Source of the DNA: JAWPMT01 sp965227935
GTDB lineage: Bacteria; Bacteroidota; Bacteroidia; Cytophagales; Cyclobacteriaceae
Reading direction: 5' to 3'
Length of the DNA stretch: 64,000 nt
NCBI GenBank assembly: GCA_965227935.1
Contig: CBDDGS010000055.1
Span: forward strand, 496,001-560,000
In this document: positions 34,355 through 43,706 of the stretch, in pieces
Position numbering within the stretch: the stretch's first letter is position 1
Layout of the letters: the number at the start of each line of letters is the position of its first letter
Position numbers and translations under genes: made by a program
Notes under the pieces: generated by a model
What the model saw: only the letters and a program-made list of their open reading frames with translations
Told to the model about the DNA's origin: nothing
Databases searched by the model: none

Positions 34355-34864
34355 CTTCACCGTTACCTCAGCATGGGTCGCTTTGCGGTTCAGATCGTTT
34401 GTCGCGACCATCACCAGTTTCTCATCAAATTCCTTTTCGATTTCCAGACATTTGTGGAGAATTGCTGCCTCATCCCATAAGCGGAGAGTGCGGGCGTAAG
34501 TAGTCACGGCCCCGTATCCAGCGATCTTGAAGTGGATCATGTGCTGCAGAGCGGTAATAGCCGCTGCATCTCTAATGATCTCGTTGGTGCATCTCTCCAT
34601 TAGCTGCAGCGCTTCTTCAGACATCACCTCAAGGCTCTCAGAGATCTCGCCCCTTTTCCTGATAAACTGTAGTTCAAAGACCTGACAAAGACGCATGACT
34701 TGCTCGTCGTGCGCACTGATGTATTCGTCCAAAACCTCCCGTAGTCGAGAGTCACTCACCTGCTCGATGAGCTTTCGCAGCTTTCGAAGAGAATGAACCT
34801 CGCCATCGAAGAGCTCGCGAAGTTGCTCAATCATCAAATCTTTCAAGTTGTCTATTGGTCCCAT
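34352..34864 (-). CDS. YciE/YciF-like ferritin-like protein (DUF892)
   Basis: 170 residues, almost entirely helical. The sequence opens with NLKDLMIEQLRELFDGEVHS, close to the DUF892 hallmark (LxDLfxxQLxDlydAE), and continues with the second helix-pair residues ISAHDEQVMRLCQVFEL and HFKIAGYGAVTTYARTL. The family has a ferritin-like four-helix bundle and is linked to stress responses; the enzyme activity is not established. The stop codon (34352-34354) lies inside the 3' end of the convergent tRNA-Val. It is followed upstream by a DinB-type gene on the same strand with a 48-nt gap. Confidence 0.85.
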   Translation of the reverse strand: MGPIDNLKDLMIEQLRELFDGEVHSLRKLRKLIEQVSDSRLREVLDEYISAHDEQVMRLCQVFELQFIRKRGEISESLEVMSEEALQLMERCTNEIIRDAAAITALQHMIHFKIAGYGAVTTYARTLRLWDEAAILHKCLEIEKEFDEKLVMVATNDLNRKATHAEVTVK

Positions 34865-34912
34865 TTTCCCTGTGTTTATAGGGACGAAATTAGACCGACA
34901 TGGAGGGCGACG

Positions 34913-35509
34913 TTATGATATCGCTTGGCTGACTGTATGACTTTCGTTGGCGGAAATAGTCGCTAGCATAGTCATCTGGCCCAGGTGCATGTACGCGTGG
35001 GTCAAGCACATATTGAGCAAAAACCACTCTCGCGACTTACCATAGTAGGAGTTGACGAGGTGCCATGATCCTTCAGGGATCAGCTTCTCGTTGCACGCCA
35101 CCTGCTGAATCAGCTCTCGGGGAGGCTTCTCATCCAGGTTCAGAGAGTCGAGGTCCTCAAGCACGAGCGTGAGACGCTCATTGAGCCCTTTGTGGTAGCT
35201 CTTCAGCCCCTCAATGGATAACCCCTGGGCGACGGTAAGTGCTTCCTGCTTGCTCATCCCCGTACCACTGTAGTTGCTTCGATAGTTGACGGCGTCAGCA
35301 AAAATGGGATACATCTGCGGGCGCTCCATCACAAACCTGCTCACACCTGCATCCATCGTGCGGAGCATGTGCCAGTAGATCCAAATGATCGGATTGGCGT
35401 CGTAAATGGAAAAATAGAGTTGGTCTTCATCCAGGCTATCTATGAACTCTGGAAGTGTTCTGTGGTGAAGCTCGCGATAGCGGTCCACGAATGTTTTGTC
35501 TGATAACAT
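34913..35509 (-). CDS. DinB-superfamily protein
   Basis: 198 residues, helical. The DinB metal-site pattern is partly visible: WIYWHMLRTMDAGVSRF in the second helix and HAYMHLGQMTMLAT in the last, giving histidines for a metal site as in the DinB/MST thiol-transferase fold. Such proteins are often bacillithiol- or mycothiol-dependent transferases or have unknown roles. It precedes the YciE-like gene on the same strand. The specific reaction cannot be assigned. Confidence 0.78.
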   Translation of the reverse strand: MLSDKTFVDRYRELHHRTLPEFIDSLDEDQLYFSIYDANPIIWIYWHMLRTMDAGVSRFVMERPQMYPIFADAVNYRSNYSGTGMSKQEALTVAQGLSIEGLKSYHKGLNERLTLVLEDLDSLNLDEKPPRELIQQVACNEKLIPEGSWHLVNSYYGKSREWFLLNMCLTHAYMHLGQMTMLATISANESHTVSQAIS

Positions 35510-35616
35510 AGTGCTGATCTAATTGTCTTGCTGATTAATAACAATCCAAATAAACCGCTGCTTACTATGAATAGGCTTAGATTTTCGACTATTGGCAACA
35601 AACGGCACCTGAATAG

Positions 35617-38600
35617 TCAGAAAAAGAACCCAAATCGTACCGAGAACAAATCCTCCTCCTCGGTGAATGTCCAATAGAAATTGATCGCGAGGACGTCCAG
35701 TGGCGCGATGTACGGACCTACACCCCGGCCAATGTGCCACTTACTGGATGACTCTCCATCGTACCACACCCGACCAATGTCTTGAAAACCGACCACTCCA
35801 AACTCTCCAGGAAAGACGTATGTAGTGAATGTGAACAGTTTGAGCCTCAGGTCCAGGTTGTGGAAGAAGGCGGTCTGCCCGTGAAAACGCGTTCGGCGAA
35901 ATCCACGCAGGTTTGTCCATCCACCGAGTTTGGCAGAATTAAAAAACTCAAAGTCGTTTTTGAAAATGTGCTCGACACCCACACGGTTAGCGATTACGAG
36001 CCTCGCCGGAAATCGCAGAGACAAATAGTGTGAAAAGTCAGACTTTACTCTGGTAAGGTTCTCAGACCGCTCGTTCATTCCCCATACTCTCTCGATGTCT
36101 GCATTGAAGAATACACCGGAGCTCGGTAGTCCACGGTGGTCTCGCACATCAAAAGTGAATCCAGCATTCGCCCCCAGATAGATATGTTGCTCGTTCACCT
36201 TTGCCGGATCCACGCCACTCTCGGGGGTACTCAAAAATCTATCACTCTGTATTCTTGATACTTCCCCCAGGGCGATCACGGGACCAAAACGGAATTTCAC
36301 ATTATCACCTAGGCTCCTCTCCAAATTGGGACGGAGCAAGCCCCGATCCGTCTGCACGCGATAGTAATCAATGGGCTCCTCAGTGAAGCCAGATTCGTTA
36401 CCCGTAAAATCAAAGGTCGTTTCATTGCCATAACCAAAGAAGTTGGTCACGAAGAAGGGCTCCTGGAATTCGGCACTGATGCGCAGTCCCCACTTACCAA
36501 AGACATCCGTGAACCAACCCTCATACCTGAAATTGTAGGAGTCGATCCCGAGTGCGCCATTGGCGAGGAACAGGTTCTGCGAACGAAAGGGCTTCTTCCT
36601 CCAGGCATAGTCTATTGACAAAAATCCCAGCCCCAGGTACAAGCCATTGTCGGGGTTGAACTGGGCGCTGATAAGCGGATAGACCTTATCATAAACATAG
36701 GATTTGCGATCGTACTCGTTGACATCAGACTTCTTTGACAATTTGGAGCGTGTTGTCGAGCTCTTGGTCAATTCGGTATTGGACACGTTATCATAGACCA
36801 CCGTCTTCTTGCCCAAACCCCTGACCGAGGACGCGTCTGTGATCACGTCTTCGTGCTCGCCCCCAATGATTCGGACTTTCAGGCCTTTGTTTACATCACC
36901 CTGCACGTCGAAAACATCTTCGCCCCCGAGGCCATAAAGTCGTATTTCCTTCGTGTCCTTGTGCTGAAATGTTCTTTGGTAGTAGACTTGTTTGAGGTCT
37001 CCGTCCTTCTCGCGTTTCGTGACGGTAACACGCGTCTCATCATCACTGATCCGCTCGACAAGGAAGTACTCATGCTTGTGCGTCCCTACGACTTCCACCT
37101 CCTTCGTCAGGAACTCATACAGCTGGCGCGCATATTTCTCCATGCCATCACGCCGGGCCTTTAGAATCCGTTTGATCTCTTCGCCCCGCAAATCATAGGC
37201 TGGTTGGGGCAAGTCCTGAATTGCTTCATCGATGATCTCATCTGTCAGATTCTCCTGTATGTAGTCAATCTCCCTTTGCCAATCTGACCATTCCGGCTCG
37301 CTGACAAATGTGCGGTCGAAAAATCGCATATTCCAGTTGAAGCCTGGGGCCCATTTCATCTCTTCATTGAAGCCCTCAGAAGACGGTACGGCCCACTTCG
37401 ATGCGGCAATCTTTGGCAGGAAACCATCGGTGGTAAAGAAGGCCTGATCACGGTCTCTGGGTATCGGGCGATAGCGTCGACCCTTGCGATCGGGATTGTC
37501 CACACCGACCCAGCGCCACTGGTCATCATGACGATCCCAGTCTCCTATAACCATATCGAATAACCTGCTGCGGAGGACAAAATCCTGATCCACCCAGTTG
37601 TCATTGTCATCATAGATCTCCGCTTCCAGCATGTCGAGTGTCCCCTTCACATCCTCACCGCCGCCGAAGAAGGGCTCCGAGGCATTCTCGTCATTGGGCC
37701 TCTCCTCGTACAACATCATGGTATTGTCCACCGTGTACTGGTATTTGCCAAAGGCCGGATCCTCGGGTATGAAGACCAGCTTCGGATTGGCGTGATAAAC
37801 ACCCACGGCATCTGCCATCTTCGGCACAGCCAGGGCGCCATAGGGGTGTGATGAGGAAATCTGATCCTGTAGGAAGTCAGCGGCGAAGGTGCGCCTCAAA
37901 GAAGTGGGCAGCAACTGAGACGGATCCTTTTCCACCGATCTCAGGACATGTTGCCGGCCGTTTCCTTCCTCTAACCTCAATGAAGTGGTCTGACGTCCTC
38001 CTCCTCGCTTGACAATTTCGAGGCCACCATGTTCCTCCAATATGTCGAAATAGGGAACCTCAATGGGAACCGCCCATGTATCACGGTAGTTCTTGCCAAG
38101 CCACGACCTGCCCCTCTTAGAAATTCCGTATTTACTACTGGCCGATGTGGTTTTGACAAGACCGCTAAAGCTCGGTCTGTTGGATAATTCCATCTCGTCC
38201 GTCACAACCTGCTTACTGTAGATATCTTCTTCGTACAATAGCTCCTGCGTATCACCGCCCCAGTACTTAAGGTTCACATCTCCCTCGTCCTGATAGGTAA
38301 GTTGCGCAAAGCCTCTAACCTGCTGAAAAAACTGAGTACCCTGACCGGAGGTCACGTGCGAAGTCTTGCTACCTGACCCACTCACGACGTAGTGGCTCTT
38401 GCCGCGCTTGATGTATTGAAGCGAATGCTCATGGCCATTTGCCCACACCACATTGTCTGCCTTTTCTATGGCGTCCACCAATACATTGCGCATGAACTTG
38501 TACTTAGGGTTGGGGATATCCTGAATATTCCCAATCCCCGCTCTCGCTGCCCAATAGACAGTGCCAAGTCCCGGAAGTGGTATATAGAGATTCTTCATGG

Positions 38601-39294
38601 ACTTCGCCTCTGTCAAGGGGAAAAGGTTGGTCTTCCAAAATTTGAACTTTCCCCCATGTGGGCCATAGGAATACATGGGGTGGTGCGCTGCCACCAAGAT
38701 GTGTTTGTCGGCATTGCGTAGGACCATGTCATGCAAGAGCGCCAATGCATCAGATCCCCCTCGTGCCTCACAACCATCCTCGTCCCTGGCCTTTTCCTCA
38801 GAATGAAGAAAATACTGCGTATCAAGAATGATCAATGTGACCTTGTCATTGAGAGGGATTTCCACAGGCCCGGGGCAGCCATTCCTCGGCAAGAAGATAT
38901 CGGGCCTGCCCGTGTACTCAGCCACATATTTGGCCATGTTCCGCACGTTTTGCCACCCCTGGGCCCGGCCCTGCGCCCAGTCGTGATTGCCAGGTATCAT
39001 GAAGGACCTGCCGTTGAAGCTTTTGATGAGGTCCAGTTGCGGATTGAGTTTGGCCTCCATTTTGGCACGATCGGGATCCTCAGGGTTTGGCAACCCTTTT
39101 GGATAGAGATTGTCCCCCAGGAATATGAGCACATCATCGGGAGAGGCGTTGGCTATCTTCTCACCCAGGTAAGCAAGGTTTTGATCCTGAGGCTGTGGCT
39201 CGCCAGCGTCTCCGATTAGATAAACTGACATGTCCTGCGTCCAGGCTACAAGCGAGCACCCGACGAAAAGCAGGAAGTAAATAGATTTTTTCAT
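35617..39294 (-). CDS. Metallophosphoesterase / kinase-like / outer-membrane barrel fusion
   Basis: About 1,225 residues from ATG 39294 (MKKSIYFLLFVGCSLVAWTQ; an ATG two codons upstream is equivalent). Residues about 22-330 are a calcineurin-type metallophosphoesterase with intact metal motifs: LIGDAGEP, FLGDNLYPKG, PGNHDWA, AAHHPMYSYG and GHEHSL. Residues about 480-720 carry LFDMVIGDWDRHDDQWRW and YRPIPRDRDQAF, similar to the catalytic-loop wording of HipA/CotH/Fam20-like kinases. From about 880 to the end the sequence is a beta-barrel of Omp85/surface-antigen type (LRGFRRTRFHG, terminal VRFGFFF). It should sit in the outer membrane with enzymatic domains in the periplasm or outside. It is 12 nt downstream of the SdiA-regulated-like gene. 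Confidence 0.82.
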   Translation of the reverse strand: MKKSIYFLLFVGCSLVAWTQDMSVYLIGDAGEPQPQDQNLAYLGEKIANASPDDVLIFLGDNLYPKGLPNPEDPDRAKMEAKLNPQLDLIKSFNGRSFMIPGNHDWAQGRAQGWQNVRNMAKYVAEYTGRPDIFLPRNGCPGPVEIPLNDKVTLIILDTQYFLHSEEKARDEDGCEARGGSDALALLHDMVLRNADKHILVAAHHPMYSYGPHGGKFKFWKTNLFPLTEAKSMKNLYIPLPGLGTVYWAARAGIGNIQDIPNPKYKFMRNVLVDAIEKADNVVWANGHEHSLQYIKRGKSHYVVSGSGSKTSHVTSGQGTQFFQQVRGFAQLTYQDEGDVNLKYWGGDTQELLYEEDIYSKQVVTDEMELSNRPSFSGLVKTTSASSKYGISKRGRSWLGKNYRDTWAVPIEVPYFDILEEHGGLEIVKRGGGRQTTSLRLEEGNGRQHVLRSVEKDPSQLLPTSLRRTFAADFLQDQISSSHPYGALAVPKMADAVGVYHANPKLVFIPEDPAFGKYQYTVDNTMMLYEERPNDENASEPFFGGGEDVKGTLDMLEAEIYDDNDNWVDQDFVLRSRLFDMVIGDWDRHDDQWRWVGVDNPDRKGRRYRPIPRDRDQAFFTTDGFLPKIAASKWAVPSSEGFNEEMKWAPGFNWNMRFFDRTFVSEPEWSDWQREIDYIQENLTDEIIDEAIQDLPQPAYDLRGEEIKRILKARRDGMEKYARQLYEFLTKEVEVVGTHKHEYFLVERISDDETRVTVTKREKDGDLKQVYYQRTFQHKDTKEIRLYGLGGEDVFDVQGDVNKGLKVRIIGGEHEDVITDASSVRGLGKKTVVYDNVSNTELTKSSTTRSKLSKKSDVNEYDRKSYVYDKVYPLISAQFNPDNGLYLGLGFLSIDYAWRKKPFRSQNLFLANGALGIDSYNFRYEGWFTDVFGKWGLRISAEFQEPFFVTNFFGYGNETTFDFTGNESGFTEEPIDYYRVQTDRGLLRPNLERSLGDNVKFRFGPVIALGEVSRIQSDRFLSTPESGVDPAKVNEQHIYLGANAGFTFDVRDHRGLPSSGVFFNADIERVWGMNERSENLTRVKSDFSHYLSLRFPARLVIANRVGVEHIFKNDFEFFNSAKLGGWTNLRGFRRTRFHGQTAFFHNLDLRLKLFTFTTYVFPGEFGVVGFQDIGRVWYDGESSSKWHIGRGVGPYIAPLDVLAINFYWTFTEEEDLFSVRFGFFF

Positions 39295-39306
39295 TAGCAT
39301 AGTTCC

Positions 39307-40221
39307 CTACCTTTTCCTTTTGACCATTGGGAACTTTAAGATATAGCCTCTGTCCCCCTCACCTTCGCTACTTATATACATATCCCCATTGGGCGCAAAG
39401 CAGATCCCCTCCGGTTGACTAAGCACGCGCGCCTGGATGGGGTACGTCCCAATGATCTCACCCTCGGCGTTGACGTTGACCAGCAATTTGCCCACCGACG
39501 CCAGCACGTAAAAGGTCTTATCTAGTGGATGATAGGCAATGCCCGAAGGTTTGAACTTGATCCGTTCCATCTCATAGTCAAAGTCGCGGTGAGTCTCATA
39601 AAATTTCTTCAAGCTCTCCTTGGTGATCATAAATCTAGCCTGCGTGGCTAGTTCGCCCGAGGATAAATCATAAGAATAGACCGTGCGGGGTTCATGGTCG
39701 GTGTCTTTGAGATTCGGTTCGTCTTTACACGCAATCAGGAGACTATTGGTCTCGGCGTCGTACCCGAAGCCCTCGGTATTGTTTCCGCGTCTGAGCTCCG
39801 TCTCGATCCTTGTGGCCACCGCTTCCTTTTCATCGGTGAGCGGGAACTTGAACAAGTCGCCATTGCTCTCGAGAACAAAGATTTGATCATCGACCAACTC
39901 CACGCCTTCAAAGTCTCCCGGACCCCAGAACCTGATAGAATGGTCAATCTCCCTGGTAGCTGGATTGTAGAAATAAACTCGCCCTCCTTCATCTTCGACA
40001 CAGATCAGGCGATCGTCGGGAGTATAGGTAAGTCCGGAGATTTCGGAGAGGACGTAGGGCAGGAAGTGCTTGTCCGCGGGCTTTTTAAGGTCATAGTAGT
40101 AATCGGATACAGGGAGGATCAAAAAAAGGCTATCGGCAATAGTAAACGAAGTGCTTGGTCGACAACTATTTCCTCCTACAATGGCGACTGCCAGGATGAC
40201 GATTGCGAAGAGACGATACAT
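39307..40221 (-). CDS. SdiA-regulated-domain lipoprotein
   Basis: 304 residues. The signal peptide ends in GGNSC, a plausible lipobox. The mature part is a beta-propeller of the SdiA-regulated (YjiK) family: LSEISGLTYTPDDRLICVED, GPGDFEGVELVDDQIFVLES, NNTEGFGYDAETNSLLIACK and LSQPEGICFAPNGDMYISSE. Each blade repeats the ExxG wording typical of these propellers. Function is unknown; some members are periplasmic. It is followed within 12 nt by the phosphoesterase/barrel gene, so the two are probably co-transcribed and could act at the same place in the envelope. Confidence 0.85.
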   Translation of the reverse strand: MYRLFAIVILAVAIVGGNSCRPSTSFTIADSLFLILPVSDYYYDLKKPADKHFLPYVLSEISGLTYTPDDRLICVEDEGGRVYFYNPATREIDHSIRFWGPGDFEGVELVDDQIFVLESNGDLFKFPLTDEKEAVATRIETELRRGNNTEGFGYDAETNSLLIACKDEPNLKDTDHEPRTVYSYDLSSGELATQARFMITKESLKKFYETHRDFDYEMERIKFKPSGIAYHPLDKTFYVLASVGKLLVNVNAEGEIIGTYPIQARVLSQPEGICFAPNGDMYISSEGEGDRGYILKFPMVKRKR

Positions 40222-40318
40222 TGGCTTGGATATTCCCGTCTAAAAGTTAACCAAGCGGGAAAGATTTATGACTATCCAATTTGGCAAAGTTGCTATTATT
40301 GTGGGATACCTCCCTCTT

Positions 40319-41542
40319 ATGCCAGGAAAGCCTTCCGACATCGTCGAGAAAGCCCGGTCTTTCGCCACCAAAATCCTTGAAGAGGAACTGCCGGAAGATG
40401 TCAGTTACCACTCTTTGGAACACACAACCTTCGTAGTAGAGGCAGCTACAGAAATCGGGCAACACAGTGACCTGGCTGAGGAGGATATGGAGATCCTTCA
40501 AATCGCCGCGTGGTTTCACGATTTGGGATATCGGCAATCCGTTCAAAACCACGAGGATATCAGCACGCAGATGGTGCTGGAGTTTTTGGGTGCACAGGGG
40601 TACGACGACCACAAAGCCGCCAAGGTAGCTGGCTGTATTATGTCCACAAAGATTCCCCAGTCTCCGAAGACTAAGATCGAAGAAGTATTGTGTGACGCCG
40701 ACCTACTCCACCTTGCTGACAGCAACTACTTTGAGAAATCTGGTCTCCTGCAGCATGAGATCAGCCAACTCAAGGGAGTGGAAATAGAGGACGCAGAGTG
40801 GATGAAGATGAACAAGAAGTTCATCAAGGAGCATACATTTTTTACCGACTACGCTCGAGAACGTTATCGAACCGCAAAGCAAAAAAACCTTAAGCAGGTC
40901 AAAAAGAAATTGAAGTCTATGAAAAAGAATGAGGAGATCGAGAAACTCCAGCAAAAAATAGACGCACTCAAGGAGAAGGTCAAAGAAGCCAAGGGACTGA
41001 CACCCACGAGAGGGATTGAGACGATGTTTCGACTCACATCAAAGAACCACCTCGAGCTCAGCTCGATCGCGGATAACAAGGCCAACATCATGATTTCGAT
41101 CAACGCCCTGATCTTGTCAATCATGATATCGGTACTGTTTCGTAAAATTGAGGAATACCCGCATCTGACCATCCCTTCGATGATCCTCACGATCGTGTGC
41201 CTTGTGACCATCGTATTTGCGATCATCGCCACCAGGCCCAATGTATCCAAAGGCAAGTTCACCCGCGACAATATCAAGAACAAAGAAACGAATCTGCTCT
41301 TCTTTGGCAACTTCCACAGTATGGATCTCAATGACTACGAGTGGGCCATGAAGCAGATGCTGCAGGACGGCGACTACCTCTATAGTAGTCTGATCAGGGA
41401 CATCTACTTTTTAGGAGCTGTTCTAGGTAGAAAATACAGGCTCTTGCGCTGGTGCTATACGATCTTCATGTTTGGCTTTGTGGCCGCCGTGATCTCTTTT
41501 GTGATCGCCGAAATGTTCTTCAAAGCGCCCTATCCCTACTGA
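40319..41542 (+). CDS. HD-domain protein fused to a PycTM (Pycsar effector) membrane domain
   Basis: 407 residues from ATG 40319 (MPGKPSDIVEKARSF); an ATG 17 codons upstream is open but adds a non-family segment. Residues about 8-180 form an HD phosphohydrolase domain with metal ligands His31/His35 (YHSLEHT), His67-Asp68 (WFHDLGY) and Asp126/128 (CDADLLHLAD). A lysine-rich coiled coil (about 185-228) leads to a PycTM domain: ELSSIADNKANIMISINALI, FAIIATRPN, LLFFGNFHSM and DIYFLGAVLGRKYRLLR, with three membrane helices. PycTM is the membrane effector of Pycsar antiphage systems, gated by cyclic UMP or CMP. No uridylate or cytidylate cyclase gene is adjacent. The gene converges with ppk1. Confidence 0.85.
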   Translation: MPGKPSDIVEKARSFATKILEEELPEDVSYHSLEHTTFVVEAATEIGQHSDLAEEDMEILQIAAWFHDLGYRQSVQNHEDISTQMVLEFLGAQGYDDHKAAKVAGCIMSTKIPQSPKTKIEEVLCDADLLHLADSNYFEKSGLLQHEISQLKGVEIEDAEWMKMNKKFIKEHTFFTDYARERYRTAKQKNLKQVKKKLKSMKKNEEIEKLQQKIDALKEKVKEAKGLTPTRGIETMFRLTSKNHLELSSIADNKANIMISINALILSIMISVLFRKIEEYPHLTIPSMILTIVCLVTIVFAIIATRPNVSKGKFTRDNIKNKETNLLFFGNFHSMDLNDYEWAMKQMLQDGDYLYSSLIRDIYFLGAVLGRKYRLLRWCYTIFMFGFVAAVISFVIAEMFFKAPYPY

Positions 41543-41560
41543 TCGATCAGCAAGGGCTAT

Positions 41561-43573
41561 TCAATCATTCCATTCCTTGACCTGCAAATAGGTATCTCTT
41601 TGCGCATTGACTTTGGGGTTGCCTTCAGGCACAGGCACATTTTCCATGTCTTTGCTGAGCGCTACGGCATTTGTGTTATCGGCCAACTGTAGCTTGACAA
41701 CGGTCAGTATCTCCTGTCTCAATGAGGGATCCTTTACCGGAAAGGTGACTTCCACACGTCGATGCAGATTCCTCGACATCCAGTCGGACGAACCCATGTA
41801 GACTTCTTCATTGCCATCATTTTGGAAGTAGAATACCCTCGCATGCTCCAGGTATCGGTCGACCAATCGTACCACTCTTATTCCGAAAGTATCTGGAACC
41901 AAACAACAGATGCTTCTGGCAAGGACCGTCACATCCACGCCCGCCTCGGCTGCTTCATAGAGTTTCGCGATCATATGGGACTCCTCCAGATTATTCACTT
42001 TCACGATCAGCTTACCTTTTTTGCCCTCTTTTGCCAAGGCTATCTCCCGATCGATCAAATTGGTGAATGTGGGAATCGCATTGAATTGAGAAACGATCAG
42101 TTGGCTAAGCTCCTCTGGCTGCTTCTTCTTGTGAAGGAACCTGAAAACCTGATACAATTCGTTGGTCATCACTTCATCACAGGAGAGAAGCCCGTAGTCG
42201 CAGTAGATTCTCGCGGTCTTTTCATTGAGGTTGCCGGTGCCAAAGAAGCCGTAGCTCTTCTCCTTCTTGCGAACAAGAGCCACTTTCGCGTGTACCTTAA
42301 GGCCAGGGATGCTGTAGATGATCTTGATGCCCGCCGCCTTCATTCTGGAGGACCAGAGGAGATTATTTTCTTCATCGAAACGCGCCTTTACTTCCATGAA
42401 TACAACGACTTTCTTGCCGTTGTTGGCTGCGCTGATCAAGGCTTCTCCGATCACAGAGTCCTTGGCCATCCTGTAAAAGGTGACATAGATCTCCTCCACG
42501 TCCGGATCTACCGCCGCCGCACTAAAGAATTGCAGGACATAATCGTAGGTCTGATAGGGGAAGTGCAGCAACCGATCCCCTTGCTCCATGGCCTCCAAAA
42601 TTGAGGGGTACTCGTCGATTTGCTTGCTCCTGAGAGGGGCCAATTTCTCATATTCCAGGTCGTGCTTGGAGGGATTGAATATCTGGAAGTAGTCATTCAG
42701 GTTGTGGTAACGGCCACCTGCTACCAGGTCACTTTCCTTGAGATTGAAGGCCATGGTGAAGTAGTTGACCATCTCCATGGACATGGACTTGTCATAAAGG
42801 AAGCGAGCGGGTGTTCCAAGATTCCTTTTCTGGATCTGCTTCTCAATCTTTTCGACAAGATCACCCGAGTATTCATCATCGATATGAAGATCCGCATCCT
42901 TGTTGAGCTTCACACTCTTGCATTCAAGGACGGTATATCCCTGAAATACCAACCCCACATTGTCTCGGACGATATCATCGAGGTAGACGAAGTAATACTG
43001 GCCATCAGCTCCTGGAATAAACTGAAATCGCGGAAGTACATCCGAGGGGATATTGACATAGGCAAAGTATTCCTTCCCCCCTTTTTCGAGACGGAGACCC
43101 AAATACAGCTGCTGATTGTTCAAAAAGGGCTCAACACCGGAGACACCAAAAACGTGAGGGCGCAGATACGCCAAAATCCTTGAGCGAAAATGGTAGGAGA
43201 TCTCAGCCTTTTGCTCCTCAGAGAGCATATCAAGAAAGGCGCCGAGGTGGATGCCCTTTTCTTTGAAGCGCGCCAAAATGTCCTCCAAAACGGCACCATA
43301 ATCCTGCAGGTGGCTTCGCAACGTGGCCCGAATGTCCGTCAACAAGCCAGGCTCTACGCCCGCCGACTCCGTGATCTTTTGTTTGTCGATCTCCTGGATG
43401 GACCGAATGCTCGCCACGCGGACGCGTACAAACTCATCCAAATTGGAAGAGTAAATGGCCGCAAATCTCAGACGCTCCAATAATGGCACAGACTGATTTC
43501 GCGCTTCCATCAACACGCGGTAGTTGAAGGAAATCCAGCTCAGGTCACGATCGTAATAGGGATAATCGGGCAT
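41561..43573 (-). CDS. ppk1: Polyphosphate kinase 1
   Basis: 670 residues. The PPK1 start YYDRDLSWISFNYRVLMEA, the SSNLDEFVRVRV motif and the phospholipase-D-like catalytic domains are clear. The active-site histidines are in GLKVHAKVALV (autophosphorylated) and YLEHARVFYF, with the second-domain motif GFFGTGNLNEKTARI. The enzyme polymerises the gamma-phosphate of ATP into polyphosphate at the inner membrane and is important in starvation and stress. It converges with the HD-PycTM gene (18 nt between the stop codons). Its own promoter is not obvious. Confidence 0.96.
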   Translation of the reverse strand: MPDYPYYDRDLSWISFNYRVLMEARNQSVPLLERLRFAAIYSSNLDEFVRVRVASIRSIQEIDKQKITESAGVEPGLLTDIRATLRSHLQDYGAVLEDILARFKEKGIHLGAFLDMLSEEQKAEISYHFRSRILAYLRPHVFGVSGVEPFLNNQQLYLGLRLEKGGKEYFAYVNIPSDVLPRFQFIPGADGQYYFVYLDDIVRDNVGLVFQGYTVLECKSVKLNKDADLHIDDEYSGDLVEKIEKQIQKRNLGTPARFLYDKSMSMEMVNYFTMAFNLKESDLVAGGRYHNLNDYFQIFNPSKHDLEYEKLAPLRSKQIDEYPSILEAMEQGDRLLHFPYQTYDYVLQFFSAAAVDPDVEEIYVTFYRMAKDSVIGEALISAANNGKKVVVFMEVKARFDEENNLLWSSRMKAAGIKIIYSIPGLKVHAKVALVRKKEKSYGFFGTGNLNEKTARIYCDYGLLSCDEVMTNELYQVFRFLHKKKQPEELSQLIVSQFNAIPTFTNLIDREIALAKEGKKGKLIVKVNNLEESHMIAKLYEAAEAGVDVTVLARSICCLVPDTFGIRVVRLVDRYLEHARVFYFQNDGNEEVYMGSSDWMSRNLHRRVEVTFPVKDPSLRQEILTVVKLQLADNTNAVALSKDMENVPVPEGNPKVNAQRDTYLQVKEWND

Positions 43574-43706
43574 TGGTGTGAGGGTAGCGGATGAAGGAGG
43601 TTATGGAACGGGAAAGTAAATTTCTCGAGAACATAAATGCAAGAAAAACTTATTTGGATTCCCGCACCTAACGTATAAATTAGTGAGTACCCATCTGCAA
43701 AAAGCC

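Noticed and set aside
40319..43573. A complete Pycsar defence operon with ppk1
   Set aside because: No nucleotide cyclase gene is present, and ppk1 is convergent and a normal housekeeping enzyme, so only the effector-like part is supported.
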